Below are positions 1-9,485 of a DNA stretch of 64,000 nucleotides, piece after piece (within the stretch, counting starts at the first letter, position 1; every line of letters begins with the position of its first letter). The position numbers were made by a program, and so were the translations under genes. The DNA is taken from the NCBI RefSeq assembly GCF_039134705.1, contig NZ_CP146256.1:1860001-1924000 (forward strand), given 5' to 3'. This DNA is from Kineothrix sp. IPX-CK (GTDB taxonomy: Bacteria > Bacillota > Clostridia > Lachnospirales > Lachnospiraceae). The notes under the pieces were generated by a model. The model worked only from the letters and a program-made list of their open reading frames with translations. It was not told the DNA's origin and did not search any database.

Positions 1-737
1 CTCAATTGCGTATTAAGTTCATCAATCTTTGTAGTCAATTCATCATTTTTACTATTTGATTCCGAAATGGCACTCTGGATTAACGCCTTTAATTCTTTTT
101 CTTCCATATTAAATTTTTCCTCCTTGTTAATTTTCTGTGCTACTTCAAGTAAAATTGCATTAGAATCTGCTGGAAGAACGGAAAGGATTGCTGTCCCAGA
201 AAAAACAAACTCCGAAGGAGTTCTAAATTCTTCCGTAGGAGTTTCTTCTAAATATTTAAGTTGGTTATTATTAGAAGGTAATCCCATCAATTCTATAGAC
301 GTATCTATCTTTCCTAATGCAAAGTTTTCTCGTACCCATTTCACAAAATTTGGATAGCGTTGCATATATAGATAGCCGGTTCCTGCGAGTACCTTTATTT
401 CAGAGTTATCAACTGTAACAGTTTCTATTTCTGTGCTTTCTATTACGCCAACAGTCTCGCTATTTTCAAATACTGGCTCCTGAATACCGTCATCCGTTAA
501 AATTGTTCCTGTGTACCCATGATCCAACGGCGTGCTCTTTGTTTCATCAACAAAAGAAACGCAAATGGGCATTAACTTTGCACTATCCTTTGCATTTAAG
601 ACACATGTTTCATCCCAATGTAGACCGTTGTCATTTGTCTCGTTCGGGTCGTCATGTATTTTTAGAAGAGCAATTTTAATTGGGACTCTGCCCCCTTTAA
701 TAGCACGTTTTGAAATCTCGAGGATTCTAGTAAACAT
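1..737 (-). CDS. Phage capsid maturation/scaffold-like protein (partial, C-terminus off the window)
   Basis: The reading frame opens at an ATG (735-737) after a clean AGGAGG site and stays open to the left edge, giving 245 codons without a stop. The first 170 residues are globular; the visible end (after an internal MEEKELKAL) is charged and helical, like a scaffold coiled coil. It lies just downstream of the portal gene, where tailed phages encode the prohead protease and scaffold, and that position is the main reason for the call. I do not recognise a catalytic motif, so the protease role is inference. The major capsid gene is expected next, beyond the window. Confidence 0.5.
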   Translation of the reverse strand, partial: MFTRILEISKRAIKGGRVPIKIALLKIHDDPNETNDNGLHWDETCVLNAKDSAKLMPICVSFVDETKSTPLDHGYTGTILTDDGIQEPVFENSETVGVIESTEIETVTVDNSEIKVLAGTGYLYMQRYPNFVKWVRENFALGKIDTSIELMGLPSNNNQLKYLEETPTEEFRTPSEFVFSGTAILSVLPADSNAILLEVAQKINKEEKFNMEEKELKALIQSAISESNSKNDELTTKIDELNTQL

Positions 738-761
738 TTTTAATCCTCCTTATTTTTGTAT

Positions 762-791
762 ATAAAAAGAGAGCAGCATTAACCGCTCTCT
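762..791 (-). terminator. Intrinsic terminator between portal and maturation gene
   Basis: A 7-bp perfect stem (AGAGAGC/GCTCTCT) with a 10-nt loop is followed on the minus strand by a T-rich run. It lies between the portal stop and the next ribosome binding site, so it would separate or attenuate expression of neighbouring late genes. Confidence 0.7.
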
Positions 792-802
792 AATTATTAG
801 AA

Positions 803-2410
803 TTATTTTTTGTCGCTTGGACTAGGTAATGAATTTCCACCTTTATTTTCTTCTGGATTATCTCCCGTAGGTCTACCGCCAACGTTATCATCTTTTGAAA
901 CTGTTGCACTTGTAAGGTGTGGTAAGTACTTTTCAAAATATCCCTTATCTACTTCTGAATCCAATACATTTAAATATATCTCTGGGTCAATTCCCGAGGA
1001 AGCAATAAGAAATGTTAGGCTGCCACCTGCCTGAGTGTACAACATACTCATCATCTCAAAAAATTCTTTTCGATTTACAAAAGAGGTAGGAAAGTAGTAA
1101 ATATCTACTGCGTTCTTTTCGTCATTGATGATATTTTTATTTATTACATGTACAAGTTCATTTTTCCATAAGCAGATCCATGTATATAATTGACTTGTTA
1201 TCATTTCAAGATTTTGACTACCGGCCGCATAGTTACCGGTGGACATAGCGCCGATTAATGATGCTGATATTCCCAAATCAACGGCAATATCGTTATTTAG
1301 GTTAGCTTCGTTCTTTTCATCAAAAATATCCGTTGATGTATCTACAGAGTCAAGCTCAGTACCAGCCGCAAGAGATATAAATGTAGTACCACCACGACTG
1401 TTTTTATTCATAATTGCCTTTTTAACGGTGTCATGCTGATTTTGTTGCTGCGTCTGATTTAAACTAGAACCATTGCCCTGTTTATTCTCGGGGAAAACTT
1501 CGTATACAACTTTATTACTTATTTCATCTAATGTCTTTCTTTTGGTATCTGTAAAATAATCCTTATAAAGAACATCGGATAAAGCGGCAATAATTAAACT
1601 TCTACCCCACGCCTCATTGTCTTTGCATTTAATTTTTACACACATCGTTTTATTATTATCTAGTACAAGCCAATTACCCTTGCGAGTCTTATCATTATAT
1701 CCGTCAACAATTTCTTTAGGATACTTACGAAGTTTCCTGTTTAAACTCTCTCCGTTATAAGTATTAAAATATTGTAAATTAAAAGCTAACACATATCTAC
1801 TGTTTTTTTTGCCGACTATTTTCGTGTACTCCCACGGCAGAGTGATGATAGAAGCATTAATACCCAGTTCGTTAATTTCCACAATATTTTCCACCTCATA
1901 ATCAGACATGAATTTTGATTTGTCTGATGCTTTTTTAGTGGTCTCAAAGTAGTAAAATGCTATACCATCAAGCATATCAGTAAACAAACCGTCTCTAATA
2001 AAAGACTTGTCATTAATTGTCTTTAGAACAGAAGACATTAACTCTTTGTTTGATTCTGCCTTGCGGGTTTTTGACTTTGAAGTAATAACCCTATCTAAAG
2101 TCATAATAGAAGTGCAGTAGTCAATAGAATTACCGATAATACCAGATTTGCCATATACAAACTCAGATAGCTTGATGGCAGTGTCATGATTAACGATGGG
2201 GTTTCTTAAAACGGAATCTATTTCTTCTTTAGAAAAATAATCATAGACTCCGCAATTAAAAATCGCATCTGAAATATATTGGGGGGAACAGTACGAGTTG
2301 AATTCATATGATTTCTCAAAAGCATCAGGAATTTTTGTTTCAGATTTAGAAATCGTATCGGTTTTGTTTTTGGGAGGTCTGCCCCGTTTACGCTTTATTT
2401 CTTCCGGCAT
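803..2410 (-). CDS. Phage portal protein (SPbeta YonE-like)
   Basis: A 535-residue protein directly downstream of the large terminase, the usual place and size for a portal, the dodecameric ring through which DNA enters the head. Residues 7-15 (RKRGRPPKN) form an AT-hook-like basic patch, unusual for a portal N-terminus. The middle is mixed alpha/beta, and a segment near residue 380 (LGISASLIGAMSTGNYAAG) resembles the conserved region in which portals carry a small-residue loop. The C-terminus is a low-complexity Pro/Gly/Asp tail. The start has an AGGAGG-type site (GAAAGGAGG). Function rests on context, size and overall character rather than a diagnostic motif. Confidence 0.7.
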   Translation of the reverse strand: MPEEIKRKRGRPPKNKTDTISKSETKIPDAFEKSYEFNSYCSPQYISDAIFNCGVYDYFSKEEIDSVLRNPIVNHDTAIKLSEFVYGKSGIIGNSIDYCTSIMTLDRVITSKSKTRKAESNKELMSSVLKTINDKSFIRDGLFTDMLDGIAFYYFETTKKASDKSKFMSDYEVENIVEINELGINASIITLPWEYTKIVGKKNSRYVLAFNLQYFNTYNGESLNRKLRKYPKEIVDGYNDKTRKGNWLVLDNNKTMCVKIKCKDNEAWGRSLIIAALSDVLYKDYFTDTKRKTLDEISNKVVYEVFPENKQGNGSSLNQTQQQNQHDTVKKAIMNKNSRGGTTFISLAAGTELDSVDTSTDIFDEKNEANLNNDIAVDLGISASLIGAMSTGNYAAGSQNLEMITSQLYTWICLWKNELVHVINKNIINDEKNAVDIYYFPTSFVNRKEFFEMMSMLYTQAGGSLTFLIASSGIDPEIYLNVLDSEVDKGYFEKYLPHLTSATVSKDDNVGGRPTGDNPEENKGGNSLPSPSDKK

Positions 2411-2435
2411 TTAGAGCCTCCTTTCTATTATGTTG

Positions 2436-4250
2436 TTAGTTTACTAGACATGTATACTCATAATCGGACATACTTCCTAACATATCTAATTCTAATTGAT
2501 CAATAAAATAAGAACCATAAGAACATGCTGTATATCTATCCTTACGATTCTTTCCTTGTTCAAATACTTTAATAATCCCAGTCTGCGGCATTTTTTCATA
2601 TTGTAGTTCTGCACACTCATTAATCATAGATTGAGTTTCTAAAAACGGTCTTTCATACTCGATTTGTTTATCTACGTCAACTTCATTGTAATAATCCTTG
2701 TCGCCGTTTAAGATTTCCTCTTTTGCGATACTATAAGGAACTAAAAAGTCTATTTTCCCTTCCAGTAAATTTCTTCTATAGGCAGTAGCAATATCACTAT
2801 TTAAATTTTGTGTAGCGTTTATTGCATAAATACATTCTTTAGCGTTTACATCAGGACATGTCTTAGCATATTCTTCGTTATTCATACATTTTAAAGGTGG
2901 ATATTCGATGTTTCTTTCTGTGTCATATAAAACTTTTTGTAATGAGTAAAGAACCTGTAAGCCTCCATTCCGAACATCAATGACGATGTAGTCAGACTCA
3001 AAATCTTCATATAATTGACGGATTCTAATTGCCTGTAATGTTGTGTCACCAATCTGATTTGACTCCATATATGGATATTTTCTTCTATATCCTTGCTTTA
3101 CTTCAATAATGTTATTTTCATTTTCATGTGTGATACTTTCTGGAATTGCACGAATGCAAGCATACACTGAATTGTCGTTCTGACTTCCTGCCACAAAAGC
3201 AATATCATTTGAGACGACTCTTAGTTCATTGTCTTGTTTTGTTATAGAATATTTATTTTTTCTTCCATTCTTAAAATCGAGGATATTACGTGGATAAAAC
3301 AACTGTCTAAGTATTTGCCTATCGATCAACATTTTATAAGTAAAGTATGAAGAAATGGAATCTCTAACTTTTAGATTCAGAAACTCAATTTTCCATGTGG
3401 CCGGATCTTGCTTTTTCTTTTCTTTTATCATCTGTTTCATAGTCTTTAAGCCATGTTTTAATGTTATACTTTCATCAAAAGCAAGCATCACACCGCCCTT
3501 GTGGTTTTTCATAGCGTCTAATGCCTGTGCAGAAATATCCCACATCCAGTTACCATCATCGTACCAACTAGAACTGATATAGATATCTACCGGTTCTTCC
3601 TCTAATATCGGATTATTTTTATAATAATCTTTAAGCATATATTTTGGCTTACGTGGTGTCTGAAATGGTGAAATTACAGAATCCTCGACCTTTTTCTTAA
3701 TTTGTCGAAATTCTTCCCTTGCAATCGCATTAGACCTTAATCCCCTGGCGTTTTCATTTGCAACAAAAACAGTAATTTTTGATCCATTTCTAAATTTTAC
3801 AAAAATATCATTACTACGTACTCCATAGGAATCTATTTCTTTTTTTAAGATAGGAGACCAATCGCATAACTCATCTATTATTTTTTCGGAGACAATTAAC
3901 TTAGCTTGTTTCTCAGTAGAAGCTCCAATCCTAAACTTTGTACCCTTATATAACAAACATCTGGCAACCGCATAGACGGCAACGATAAAAGATTTAGCAT
4001 CGTTTCGACTGGCAATTATGCAAATAAGATTAGAAACCCCCATTAAATAAATAGAAATTGCTTGATATTCATATAGGTTTATTTTTAAATAATCCATAAC
4101 AAATCGATGCATGTTTCTACGCCAAAAGGTAGCCCACGCTAATACGTGTAGAACATTATTAGGATTACTTAAATAATGCGTACTTGGAAAATTTCTATAT
4201 AAGTTAAGTTGATTATTATCAGCATATGTGGACAAATCATTCTTCTTCAT
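2436..4250 (-). CDS. terL: Terminase large subunit (packaging ATPase/nuclease)
   Basis: The motor that cuts phage DNA and translocates it through the portal. A Walker-A-like SRNDAKS lies at residues 81-87 in the order expected for the ATPase domain, followed by a region on assembled DNA-binding/ATPase character; the C-terminal half (with DYIVIDVRNGGLQVL) fits the RNase-H-like nuclease, where acidic residues bind metal. I chose the ATG at 4250, which follows GAAGAGG within the upstream gene's end, giving 604 residues; a longer frame to 4310 lacks a good ribosome site. It overlaps the upstream zinc-protein gene by 14 nt, implying translational coupling. The order zinc protein-TerL-portal supports the call. 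Confidence 0.85.
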   Translation of the reverse strand: MKKNDLSTYADNNQLNLYRNFPSTHYLSNPNNVLHVLAWATFWRRNMHRFVMDYLKINLYEYQAISIYLMGVSNLICIIASRNDAKSFIVAVYAVARCLLYKGTKFRIGASTEKQAKLIVSEKIIDELCDWSPILKKEIDSYGVRSNDIFVKFRNGSKITVFVANENARGLRSNAIAREEFRQIKKKVEDSVISPFQTPRKPKYMLKDYYKNNPILEEEPVDIYISSSWYDDGNWMWDISAQALDAMKNHKGGVMLAFDESITLKHGLKTMKQMIKEKKKQDPATWKIEFLNLKVRDSISSYFTYKMLIDRQILRQLFYPRNILDFKNGRKNKYSITKQDNELRVVSNDIAFVAGSQNDNSVYACIRAIPESITHENENNIIEVKQGYRRKYPYMESNQIGDTTLQAIRIRQLYEDFESDYIVIDVRNGGLQVLYSLQKVLYDTERNIEYPPLKCMNNEEYAKTCPDVNAKECIYAINATQNLNSDIATAYRRNLLEGKIDFLVPYSIAKEEILNGDKDYYNEVDVDKQIEYERPFLETQSMINECAELQYEKMPQTGIIKVFEQGKNRKDRYTACSYGSYFIDQLELDMLGSMSDYEYTCLVN

Positions 4251-5223
4251 AGTCTTCCTCTGTTTCTGGAACAAAGTACTCTTTGTCTCTTGTGGAGCTT
4301 CCAGTCTCAAGATTAATTAGTGGTCTTAAAATATGTCTTTCCATATACTCGCCAATGTCATCGTGATCCTTATACAATTCTTTATCTTGATAAAATTCTT
4401 CGGGAGTGTAATCTGATATAAATCCCAATGTCATACAAAAGGTTTCATCATTACTGTTATCTTTTTCCTCTACAGTTTTAAGTCCGGCCTGTTTGAAAGT
4501 TTTTGCGTATTCACCATTTGCTTTCGTATATCCATCTAAATCTTTGTTTTTTAATGCCTTTATCATAAGTAGATTTAAATGACATAATGACCTTATAAAT
4601 ATCTCTTGATTATTATCTGCATTTGGATTATTTTCCTTAAGCATCTTATAATGTTCTTCTAAAATAGGATATTCGTCATCTTCAAAAACTCCAACTCCCC
4701 ATCGTTTTAAAGTTGCTTTTGTAATATTTATTTCACCGTTGGCTTTTTTTACATCATACTCTTCAATAGAAGAAATAGTATTTGTACGTTCTTCGTCAAG
4801 AGTGGTGTCAAAAGTTTTTTTTATATATTGAGTAAGGTTAGATCTTGATACATAAGTATGAATACGAGAACGATTCTTTGTAATTTTCCTACTTGCGTTT
4901 AAAAGACTTGTACAGTAATAAATGTCATACTTTTCACATATTCTTCGAACAGCTAAATCCTCATTGTTTCCGTAAGCCTCTGTATAATGAACAAACATTT
5001 GATCTAAACATTTTTTGCAAACAGGTAGGTGATAGTTCCAGCCAGCATATAGTTCACTTTGAGAAGAAGGAAAATTATCATCTAGTTTTGTGTAATTTGT
5101 ACCACATGAAGGACACTTATAAAAATTAGGTTCTTCATCTTTAGAATGCCTTATTTTTGCGATTTCTGTATTTTTAGACGGCGTAGTAGTAGCAACGCGT
5201 CTATTTGATTTTTCTTGTGCCAT
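4237..5223 (-). CDS. Zinc-binding phage protein, candidate small terminase/packaging partner
   Basis: 328 residues. Residues about 35-75 hold two Cys pairs (CPSCG and CKKC) around an aromatic stretch, a probable zinc ribbon that could bind DNA. The remainder is helical and acidic. It sits immediately upstream of and overlaps the large terminase, the normal place for a small terminase subunit, and the same position is taken by YonG in SPbeta. I see no classic small-terminase helix-turn-helix, so the packaging role is inferred from position. A hairpin terminator precedes it, suggesting it heads the packaging transcript. Confidence 0.5.
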   Translation of the reverse strand: MAQEKSNRRVATTTPSKNTEIAKIRHSKDEEPNFYKCPSCGTNYTKLDDNFPSSQSELYAGWNYHLPVCKKCLDQMFVHYTEAYGNNEDLAVRRICEKYDIYYCTSLLNASRKITKNRSRIHTYVSRSNLTQYIKKTFDTTLDEERTNTISSIEEYDVKKANGEINITKATLKRWGVGVFEDDEYPILEEHYKMLKENNPNADNNQEIFIRSLCHLNLLMIKALKNKDLDGYTKANGEYAKTFKQAGLKTVEEKDNSNDETFCMTLGFISDYTPEEFYQDKELYKDHDDIGEYMERHILRPLINLETGSSTRDKEYFVPETEEDYEEE

Positions 5224-5253
5224 TTACTCGCACCACCTTTCAACTAAGTTGTA

Positions 5254-5290
5254 TAATAAAAAAGCACTGCCCACCGAAGCAGTAGTGCTT
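5254..5290 (-). terminator. Intrinsic terminator upstream of the packaging genes
   Basis: Hairpin AAGCAC...GTGCTT with additional inner TGC/GCA pairing, followed on the minus strand by a run of six T residues. It would stop transcripts from the tail-fibre genes before the terminase operon. Confidence 0.75.
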
Positions 5291-5345
5291 GTAGAATTTT
5301 CGTATTTAACTTTCCAAATGAAAGCGCAGTTTTGTACCAAAATAG

Positions 5346-5371
5346 AAGAGGGCAGTAATTACCACCCTCTT
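5346..5371 (-). terminator. Second hairpin between tail and packaging genes
   Basis: A 7-bp stem AAGAGGG/CCCTCTT lies 56 nt from the stronger terminator. On the minus strand it is followed by CTATTTTGG, a weak T-tract, so it may be an attenuator or RNA processing stem rather than a full terminator. Confidence 0.45.
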
Positions 5372-5406
5372 ATGTTTGTAATTATTTATTTCTAAAACTT
5401 ACACGA

Positions 5407-5577
5407 CTATACATTAAATACTTCATCAAGATAAGCAAGAGCTTCTGTAACTTCCTCATCTGTAAGCCATCCATTTAAGTTCCATTTGGCTATTACTTCC
5501 TGATAATAATCTTTTGTAAAAGCTTTTGTTTTAATACTTCTCTTAATCACATTAAGAAAACTTATCATATTTTCCAT
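5407..5577 (-). CDS. Small XkdX-like tail-region protein
   Basis: A 56-residue frame with ATG after AAGGATAAGG. The sequence (start MENMISFLNVIKRS, a central KWNLNGWLT, acidic end) resembles the short XkdX proteins found next to tail-fibre genes in PBSX-like prophages. It follows the XkdW-position gene by 12 nt, so the two are probably co-translated. Its exact role is unknown, which is also true of the family. Confidence 0.6.
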   Translation of the reverse strand: MENMISFLNVIKRSIKTKAFTKDYYQEVIAKWNLNGWLTDEEVTEALAYLDEVFNV

Positions 5578-5589
5578 CCTTATCCTTAC

Positions 5590-6042
5590 CTATTCCATTG
5601 ACATTATAATGATAATATTAGCCATTTCATCCAAACCTGTCTCTAGTGATGTAATCTTTTCTCTTAAAGAAGGCGGCGGTGTCGGAGGATTCTGTATTTC
5701 ATACAAAATTTGCTGTTTTTTATGTTCGTCCAATTGATAATAATATTCTATTTCTACAACTTCTTTTTCAATAAAATTATCTTCATAATATTCAACTATT
5801 TCCGTTATTGTTTCACCAGTATCAATTCCGCCCCCGTCAAAAATAGGAAATGTCTCCTCTCTCTGTTTGAGAATAGGTTCATTAACCGTAATTGTCTTTA
5901 TTATCTCTTTTGACAATAGCTGATAGGCAGGATAATATATCACTTCATCCTCTGGTAAATAGTCCATATCAACAGAACCATTTGAAATTCCGACAATACT
6001 CCAACCAGTAATATAATTATTTGAATCTATTTGTATTTTCAC
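5590..6042 (-). CDS. Tail-fibre-associated protein (XkdW-like position)
   Basis: 150 residues: an N-terminal beta-rich part beginning MKIQIDSNNYITGW, a very acidic Tyr-rich centre (EIVEYYEDN, EIEYYY), a Pro stretch (PPTPPP) and a C-terminal amphipathic helix. Proteins with this opening and layout are common just downstream of tail fibres in Firmicutes phages. The neighbours, a collar-domain fibre upstream and an XkdX-like gene downstream, point to tail-tip assembly. No catalytic motif is visible. Confidence 0.5.
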   Translation of the reverse strand: MKIQIDSNNYITGWSIVGISNGSVDMDYLPEDEVIYYPAYQLLSKEIIKTITVNEPILKQREETFPIFDGGGIDTGETITEIVEYYEDNFIEKEVVEIEYYYQLDEHKKQQILYEIQNPPTPPPSLREKITSLETGLDEMANIIIIMSME

Positions 6043-6061
6043 TTATCACACCTCCTGCTTT

Positions 6062-8656
6062 TTAATCAAAAGTTTTATATTTAATCCCTATAACCTTAGT
6101 TATATAGCTACATGATTGAATCAATACAAAACTATTGTACGTTGATTCACCTGCTTTAATGTCCGTAAGACAATTTATTTCATTTATGCTAAATGGAAAT
6201 GAAACGTATTGAGTAAGTGAATGTAAATCAATTGCTTTTTTTATAGTGTTACTAAGAGTTTCCACATATCGATTATATCGAACCAATGAACTATTAGGAT
6301 TTACATCGATAAATTCCAAACCTATCTTATCAAAATTAGTAATGGAATCAATTAGACTTATGGTATTAGTTACATTAGCTACTGTGGCAGTTCCTACAGA
6401 CCCTTCCCATAAAGTAGTTTCTTCTATCAATCCTTGAATACTCATAAAATATGTTGGTTCATATTTTATACAATAAAGAACGGCAGTATTAGTAGGACGA
6501 GTAGTATAAGCATATGTATAAGGAGTTGCGATTTGTGTTAATGTGCCTAAATCCAATGCTTTATAGAATCTAGCTGAATTTGTTAAATTAGAATCCGCAT
6601 TTAAAAATGAATTACTTTTCTTTTCCTCTTTATAGTCTATAATTAAAGAGTTATAACCAGATGATGTAGCGTATGGAAACATACCGGGTAAACTGGTGGG
6701 ATCTTGATGAACACCTACACTTGCCCCTGTACCAGTATTCCTCGTAGCAGCACCAGTACCCCTTAAGAATTCACCTCTTAAATCTGGAACAGCAAAGGTT
6801 GTAGTTCCGTTTCCGCCAAAATAATTAAATGTTCCAAACTGGTCTTTAATATACTGAGAAAGATATGGATAATCAACTATGTTATATATTGTTCCATCAC
6901 AATTTAAATAGTGATTCGGTGCAGTAACTCCCATTTGTGTTATTATATGACCTACAGGAGTATCTTCAATTCCGTTAGTAGTGTTTACATGCTCGACAGG
7001 ATCAATAACTACACTATCGAAGTTAATTCCTTTAATAGATAATATTGTAATTCCGGTATATGAACTAGAAGTAGACGGATTGTTGGTGATGTAGATAAAA
7101 AGTTTTTTTGAATCTTTAAACCACATAGTGGCGTTGCAATTCATATGTCCATACGCGCCAGCGCTAGTGGTTGCAATGTCCGCAGAAACTTTCAATAATG
7201 ACCCATTTTGATCATTTATGATATCACTATCATTATATTTTATTGAACTTACATTAAACATATTTACTGTAGGTTCAATGTCAATTGAAGAGTTTTTTAA
7301 AGAAACAACTATTTCGATCATATTATAATTAGTGATATCATCAAGTAATGTTACATCAAGATTTATAGCTCTACTAACAGCCGTTCCTAATGCTGTAGCC
7401 TTTGTTAGCGGTAATTCGATTTCAGAAGATAATAAGTTTGTATATCCTCTTTTATTTGTAGATTTTTGAGCAATACTGATATTGTCTGCAATAAATTCTA
7501 CATCCTGTACTCTATCTGATATTTTTTGAGAACTCCAAGTAGTAGTTGTGCTAGTTATTTCATCATCAATATTTGCTCCAGAATTTCCTCCCCCTTCTCC
7601 CCCAATAGGGCTATTATTATAGAGAGGTTTTCCGTCAACACCTTCTGAAAATTTATCTAGAACAGAAAGGTTGTTATTATGAGCATGTTTTTTATTAACA
7701 GCATCATCATACCCCTCTCTAAGCTCGTCAGTTAAGTCATTTGTTACATGAGGAATAATAGGTTTATTAGTTAAGTCATTATAATTACCACTAAATTTGC
7801 TATTCCATTTTTGAATCAACTCCGAAGTAATGGTATCTAACAATGCTTTATTTTCATGAGAGTGAAGAGTACCATGTGTATGATTAATATCTGATTTTTC
7901 GGCTAGAGCTAGACTGAGTTCAGATGACGTAACATATCCACTTAAATTCATATTAGTGTTACCTAATGTTACCCATTCGCCCTCGATATACATAAATTGA
8001 TTATAGATAGACTCTCCGGCAGAAATTAGATAAATGGTTGTAGTAGATATATCTTCAGTAGGTAATTCCGTCACAATAGAAGTGGTCAGTCTGTTTATAT
8101 TACTGACGAGGTTGGATATTTCCGCCTTAGTATATGTTTCTGCTTTAGTATAATAATTAATAAGATTATTTACGGTGTTCTTAATAAAGTTCTCATCATT
8201 AGTTAATTGAGATAGTGCAATTGGAATCATAGGAAAATCTGTTAAATCATTAAAACTTATCTCAGTATTGGGTACTGCCACATATCCGGTGTCATAATCA
8301 CCTATAAACCAACGTTTAGTTTCATCGTCTATACGTGGTACGGCACCGGAATCTCCTTTATCACCCTTAACAGTATTTAAAGTGCCCACTTGTAGAGTAT
8401 TGCCGTTTGATAGAAGAGCAGTAACCTTATTATCTTCTGAAATATTCATTGAGGTAACATATATTCCATCTTGTCCATCGTCACCCTTTTCACCCTTTAT
8501 AGATTCTAACCACTCAGCCTCGGTTCCAGTAAAGCCATTTGAAACATCTATTTCGTAAGCTGACTTGCCGGGATCACCTTTTAAAGCACCGGCTCCTTCC
8601 AAAGAAGAAGCGGTATATGATTTTGCTAATGATAATCCAATAACATCTAATGCCAT
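6062..8656 (-). CDS. Tail fibre / receptor-binding protein with collagen-like and tail-collar segments
   Basis: 864 residues from the ATG at 8656, which has a GGGAGGTG site at good spacing; a longer frame to 8740 is not supported. In order: short N-terminal attachment region, a collagen-like Gly-X-Y patch (GEKGDDGQDG) near residue 65, long coiled or beta-helical repeats with several NDLT..PMIP-type linkers, then a phage tail collar domain (MGVTAPNHYLNCDG...FAVPDLRGEFLRGTG) around residues 570-640, then a beta-rich tip. Such trimeric fibres bind host surface receptors. It is the largest structural gene in view and probably decides host range. Confidence 0.8.
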   Translation of the reverse strand: MALDVIGLSLAKSYTASSLEGAGALKGDPGKSAYEIDVSNGFTGTEAEWLESIKGEKGDDGQDGIYVTSMNISEDNKVTALLSNGNTLQVGTLNTVKGDKGDSGAVPRIDDETKRWFIGDYDTGYVAVPNTEISFNDLTDFPMIPIALSQLTNDENFIKNTVNNLINYYTKAETYTKAEISNLVSNINRLTTSIVTELPTEDISTTTIYLISAGESIYNQFMYIEGEWVTLGNTNMNLSGYVTSSELSLALAEKSDINHTHGTLHSHENKALLDTITSELIQKWNSKFSGNYNDLTNKPIIPHVTNDLTDELREGYDDAVNKKHAHNNNLSVLDKFSEGVDGKPLYNNSPIGGEGGGNSGANIDDEITSTTTTWSSQKISDRVQDVEFIADNISIAQKSTNKRGYTNLLSSEIELPLTKATALGTAVSRAINLDVTLLDDITNYNMIEIVVSLKNSSIDIEPTVNMFNVSSIKYNDSDIINDQNGSLLKVSADIATTSAGAYGHMNCNATMWFKDSKKLFIYITNNPSTSSSYTGITILSIKGINFDSVVIDPVEHVNTTNGIEDTPVGHIITQMGVTAPNHYLNCDGTIYNIVDYPYLSQYIKDQFGTFNYFGGNGTTTFAVPDLRGEFLRGTGAATRNTGTGASVGVHQDPTSLPGMFPYATSSGYNSLIIDYKEEKKSNSFLNADSNLTNSARFYKALDLGTLTQIATPYTYAYTTRPTNTAVLYCIKYEPTYFMSIQGLIEETTLWEGSVGTATVANVTNTISLIDSITNFDKIGLEFIDVNPNSSLVRYNRYVETLSNTIKKAIDLHSLTQYVSFPFSINEINCLTDIKAGESTYNSFVLIQSCSYITKVIGIKYKTFD

Positions 8657-8658
8657 AA

Positions 8659-8898
8659 TTACACCTCCCCCATGTTTTTCCAACCAAAGCCATAGAGCAT
8701 ATAAACTAATACAGCTCCATCTTGATTGCCTACTATACACGTTGAACCCATGGGTACTGTGTGTTTGTACTCTGCAAATATTCCCGTCCCATGCTGTGTA
8801 GTTGTGGGGAGACTGTTAACTTCCGATGTGCTATCGCATACAAATTCCGCAACATTCACATTAGCTTTATCACCATATCTTAGTAAAACTCCTGCCAT
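8659..8898 (-). CDS. Small tail/head-fibre-associated protein
   Basis: 79 residues, start MAGVLLRYGDKANVNVAEF, beta-rich with no transmembrane segment, ending 2 nt before the fibre gene start, so the pair is very likely co-translated. Short proteins of this kind often precede collar-domain fibres in Firmicutes phages and are thought to be structural. I cannot assign a function beyond that. Confidence 0.5.
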   Translation of the reverse strand: MAGVLLRYGDKANVNVAEFVCDSTSEVNSLPTTTQHGTGIFAEYKHTVPMGSTCIVGNQDGAVLVYMLYGFGWKNMGEV

Positions 8899-8953
8899 AA
8901 TTTAATCCATCCTTTCTTTTGTTTTGCATTTGTCGATTTCCTTATAAATAAAA

Positions 8954-8979
8954 CCGACTTACAAATAATTGAAAGTCGG
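8954..8979 (-). terminator. Hairpin downstream of tRNA-Ser, upstream of the tail gene
   Basis: Perfect 7-bp stem CCGACTT/AAGTCGG; on the minus strand it is followed by TTTTATTTAT. It would end the recombinase/tRNA transcript. Confidence 0.7.
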
Positions 8980-9003
8980 ATAAATAGTTCCCCTTTTAAA
9001 TGA

Positions 9004-9088
9004 CGGTACGCCAGAGACTCGAACTCTGATTGCTTTAAGACATCACCGATTTTCAAGACCGGCTCCTTACCAATTAGGATAACGTACC
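9004..9088 (-). tRNA. tRNA-Ser (anticodon UGA)
   Basis: The minus strand folds into a cloverleaf: acceptor GGTACGT/GCGTACC (one G-U pair), D-arm TCC/GGA around TAATTGGTAA, anticodon stem CCGGT/ATCGG with loop CTTGAAA (anticodon TGA), a long variable arm as required for serine, and a T-arm CAGAG/CTCTG with TTCGAGT. The 3' CCA is not encoded. It would supply a serine tRNA reading UCA codons during infection. Confidence 0.9.
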
Positions 9089-9097
9089 ATTAAAATA

Positions 9098-9118
9098 GGA
9101 GAGCACTGAAGACCCTCC
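9098..9118 (-). terminator. Hairpin just upstream of tRNA-Ser
   Basis: GGAGGG/CTCTCC stem (one G-U pair on the minus strand) followed by TATTTTAA. It competes with a nested hairpin at 9117-9147, so the two are alternative folds, as in an attenuator. It could also set the 5' end of the tRNA precursor. Confidence 0.45.
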
Positions 9119-9485
9119 TGATGTTTCTGTCTTTCCAGAATGTCAGGCGCACAGCCATTTACAAATTTTATCGCAAGACACCACCCACTAAGATTAATGT
9201 CTCACAACCATAATCAATACGGCTCTCTCCAATTATAATTCTCATTAACGCAGAGATACGCGGACTTTCTTACGCATTCTAGGGCACATAGTACCAATTA
9301 AGGCTTCGGTCTTTTGCCTTTGCAAGAGTTCCAGCGAACTCCGTTACTCCTTCTACAGCATGGTAGATGAACTAAATTATTGACTGGGCGGTGTGTCTAG
9401 CATCTCAGGTACTCCTTACGGAGTGCGTCGGGAACCATTTCCGACCTCAATAATTAATTCTCCAAAGGAAATTTGGATTTCGTTT
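9104..9485 (-). other. 380-bp gene-free, hairpin-rich region after the recombinase
   Basis: No credible open frame on either strand. It is less AT-rich than its surroundings and has many local inverted repeats on the minus strand: CCAAA/TTTGG just after the recombinase stop, ACTCC/GGAGT, TCGG/CCGA, and a nested CCTGA..TTCTG/CAGAA..TCAGG hairpin at 9117-9147. These suggest a structured RNA or a processed 5' region of the tRNA-Ser transcript. I do not recognise a known RNA family. Confidence 0.4.

Noticed and set aside
2436..4310. Longer terminase start at 4310
   Set aside because: It would overlap the upstream gene by 74 nt with no ribosome site; ATG 4250 has a suitable site.
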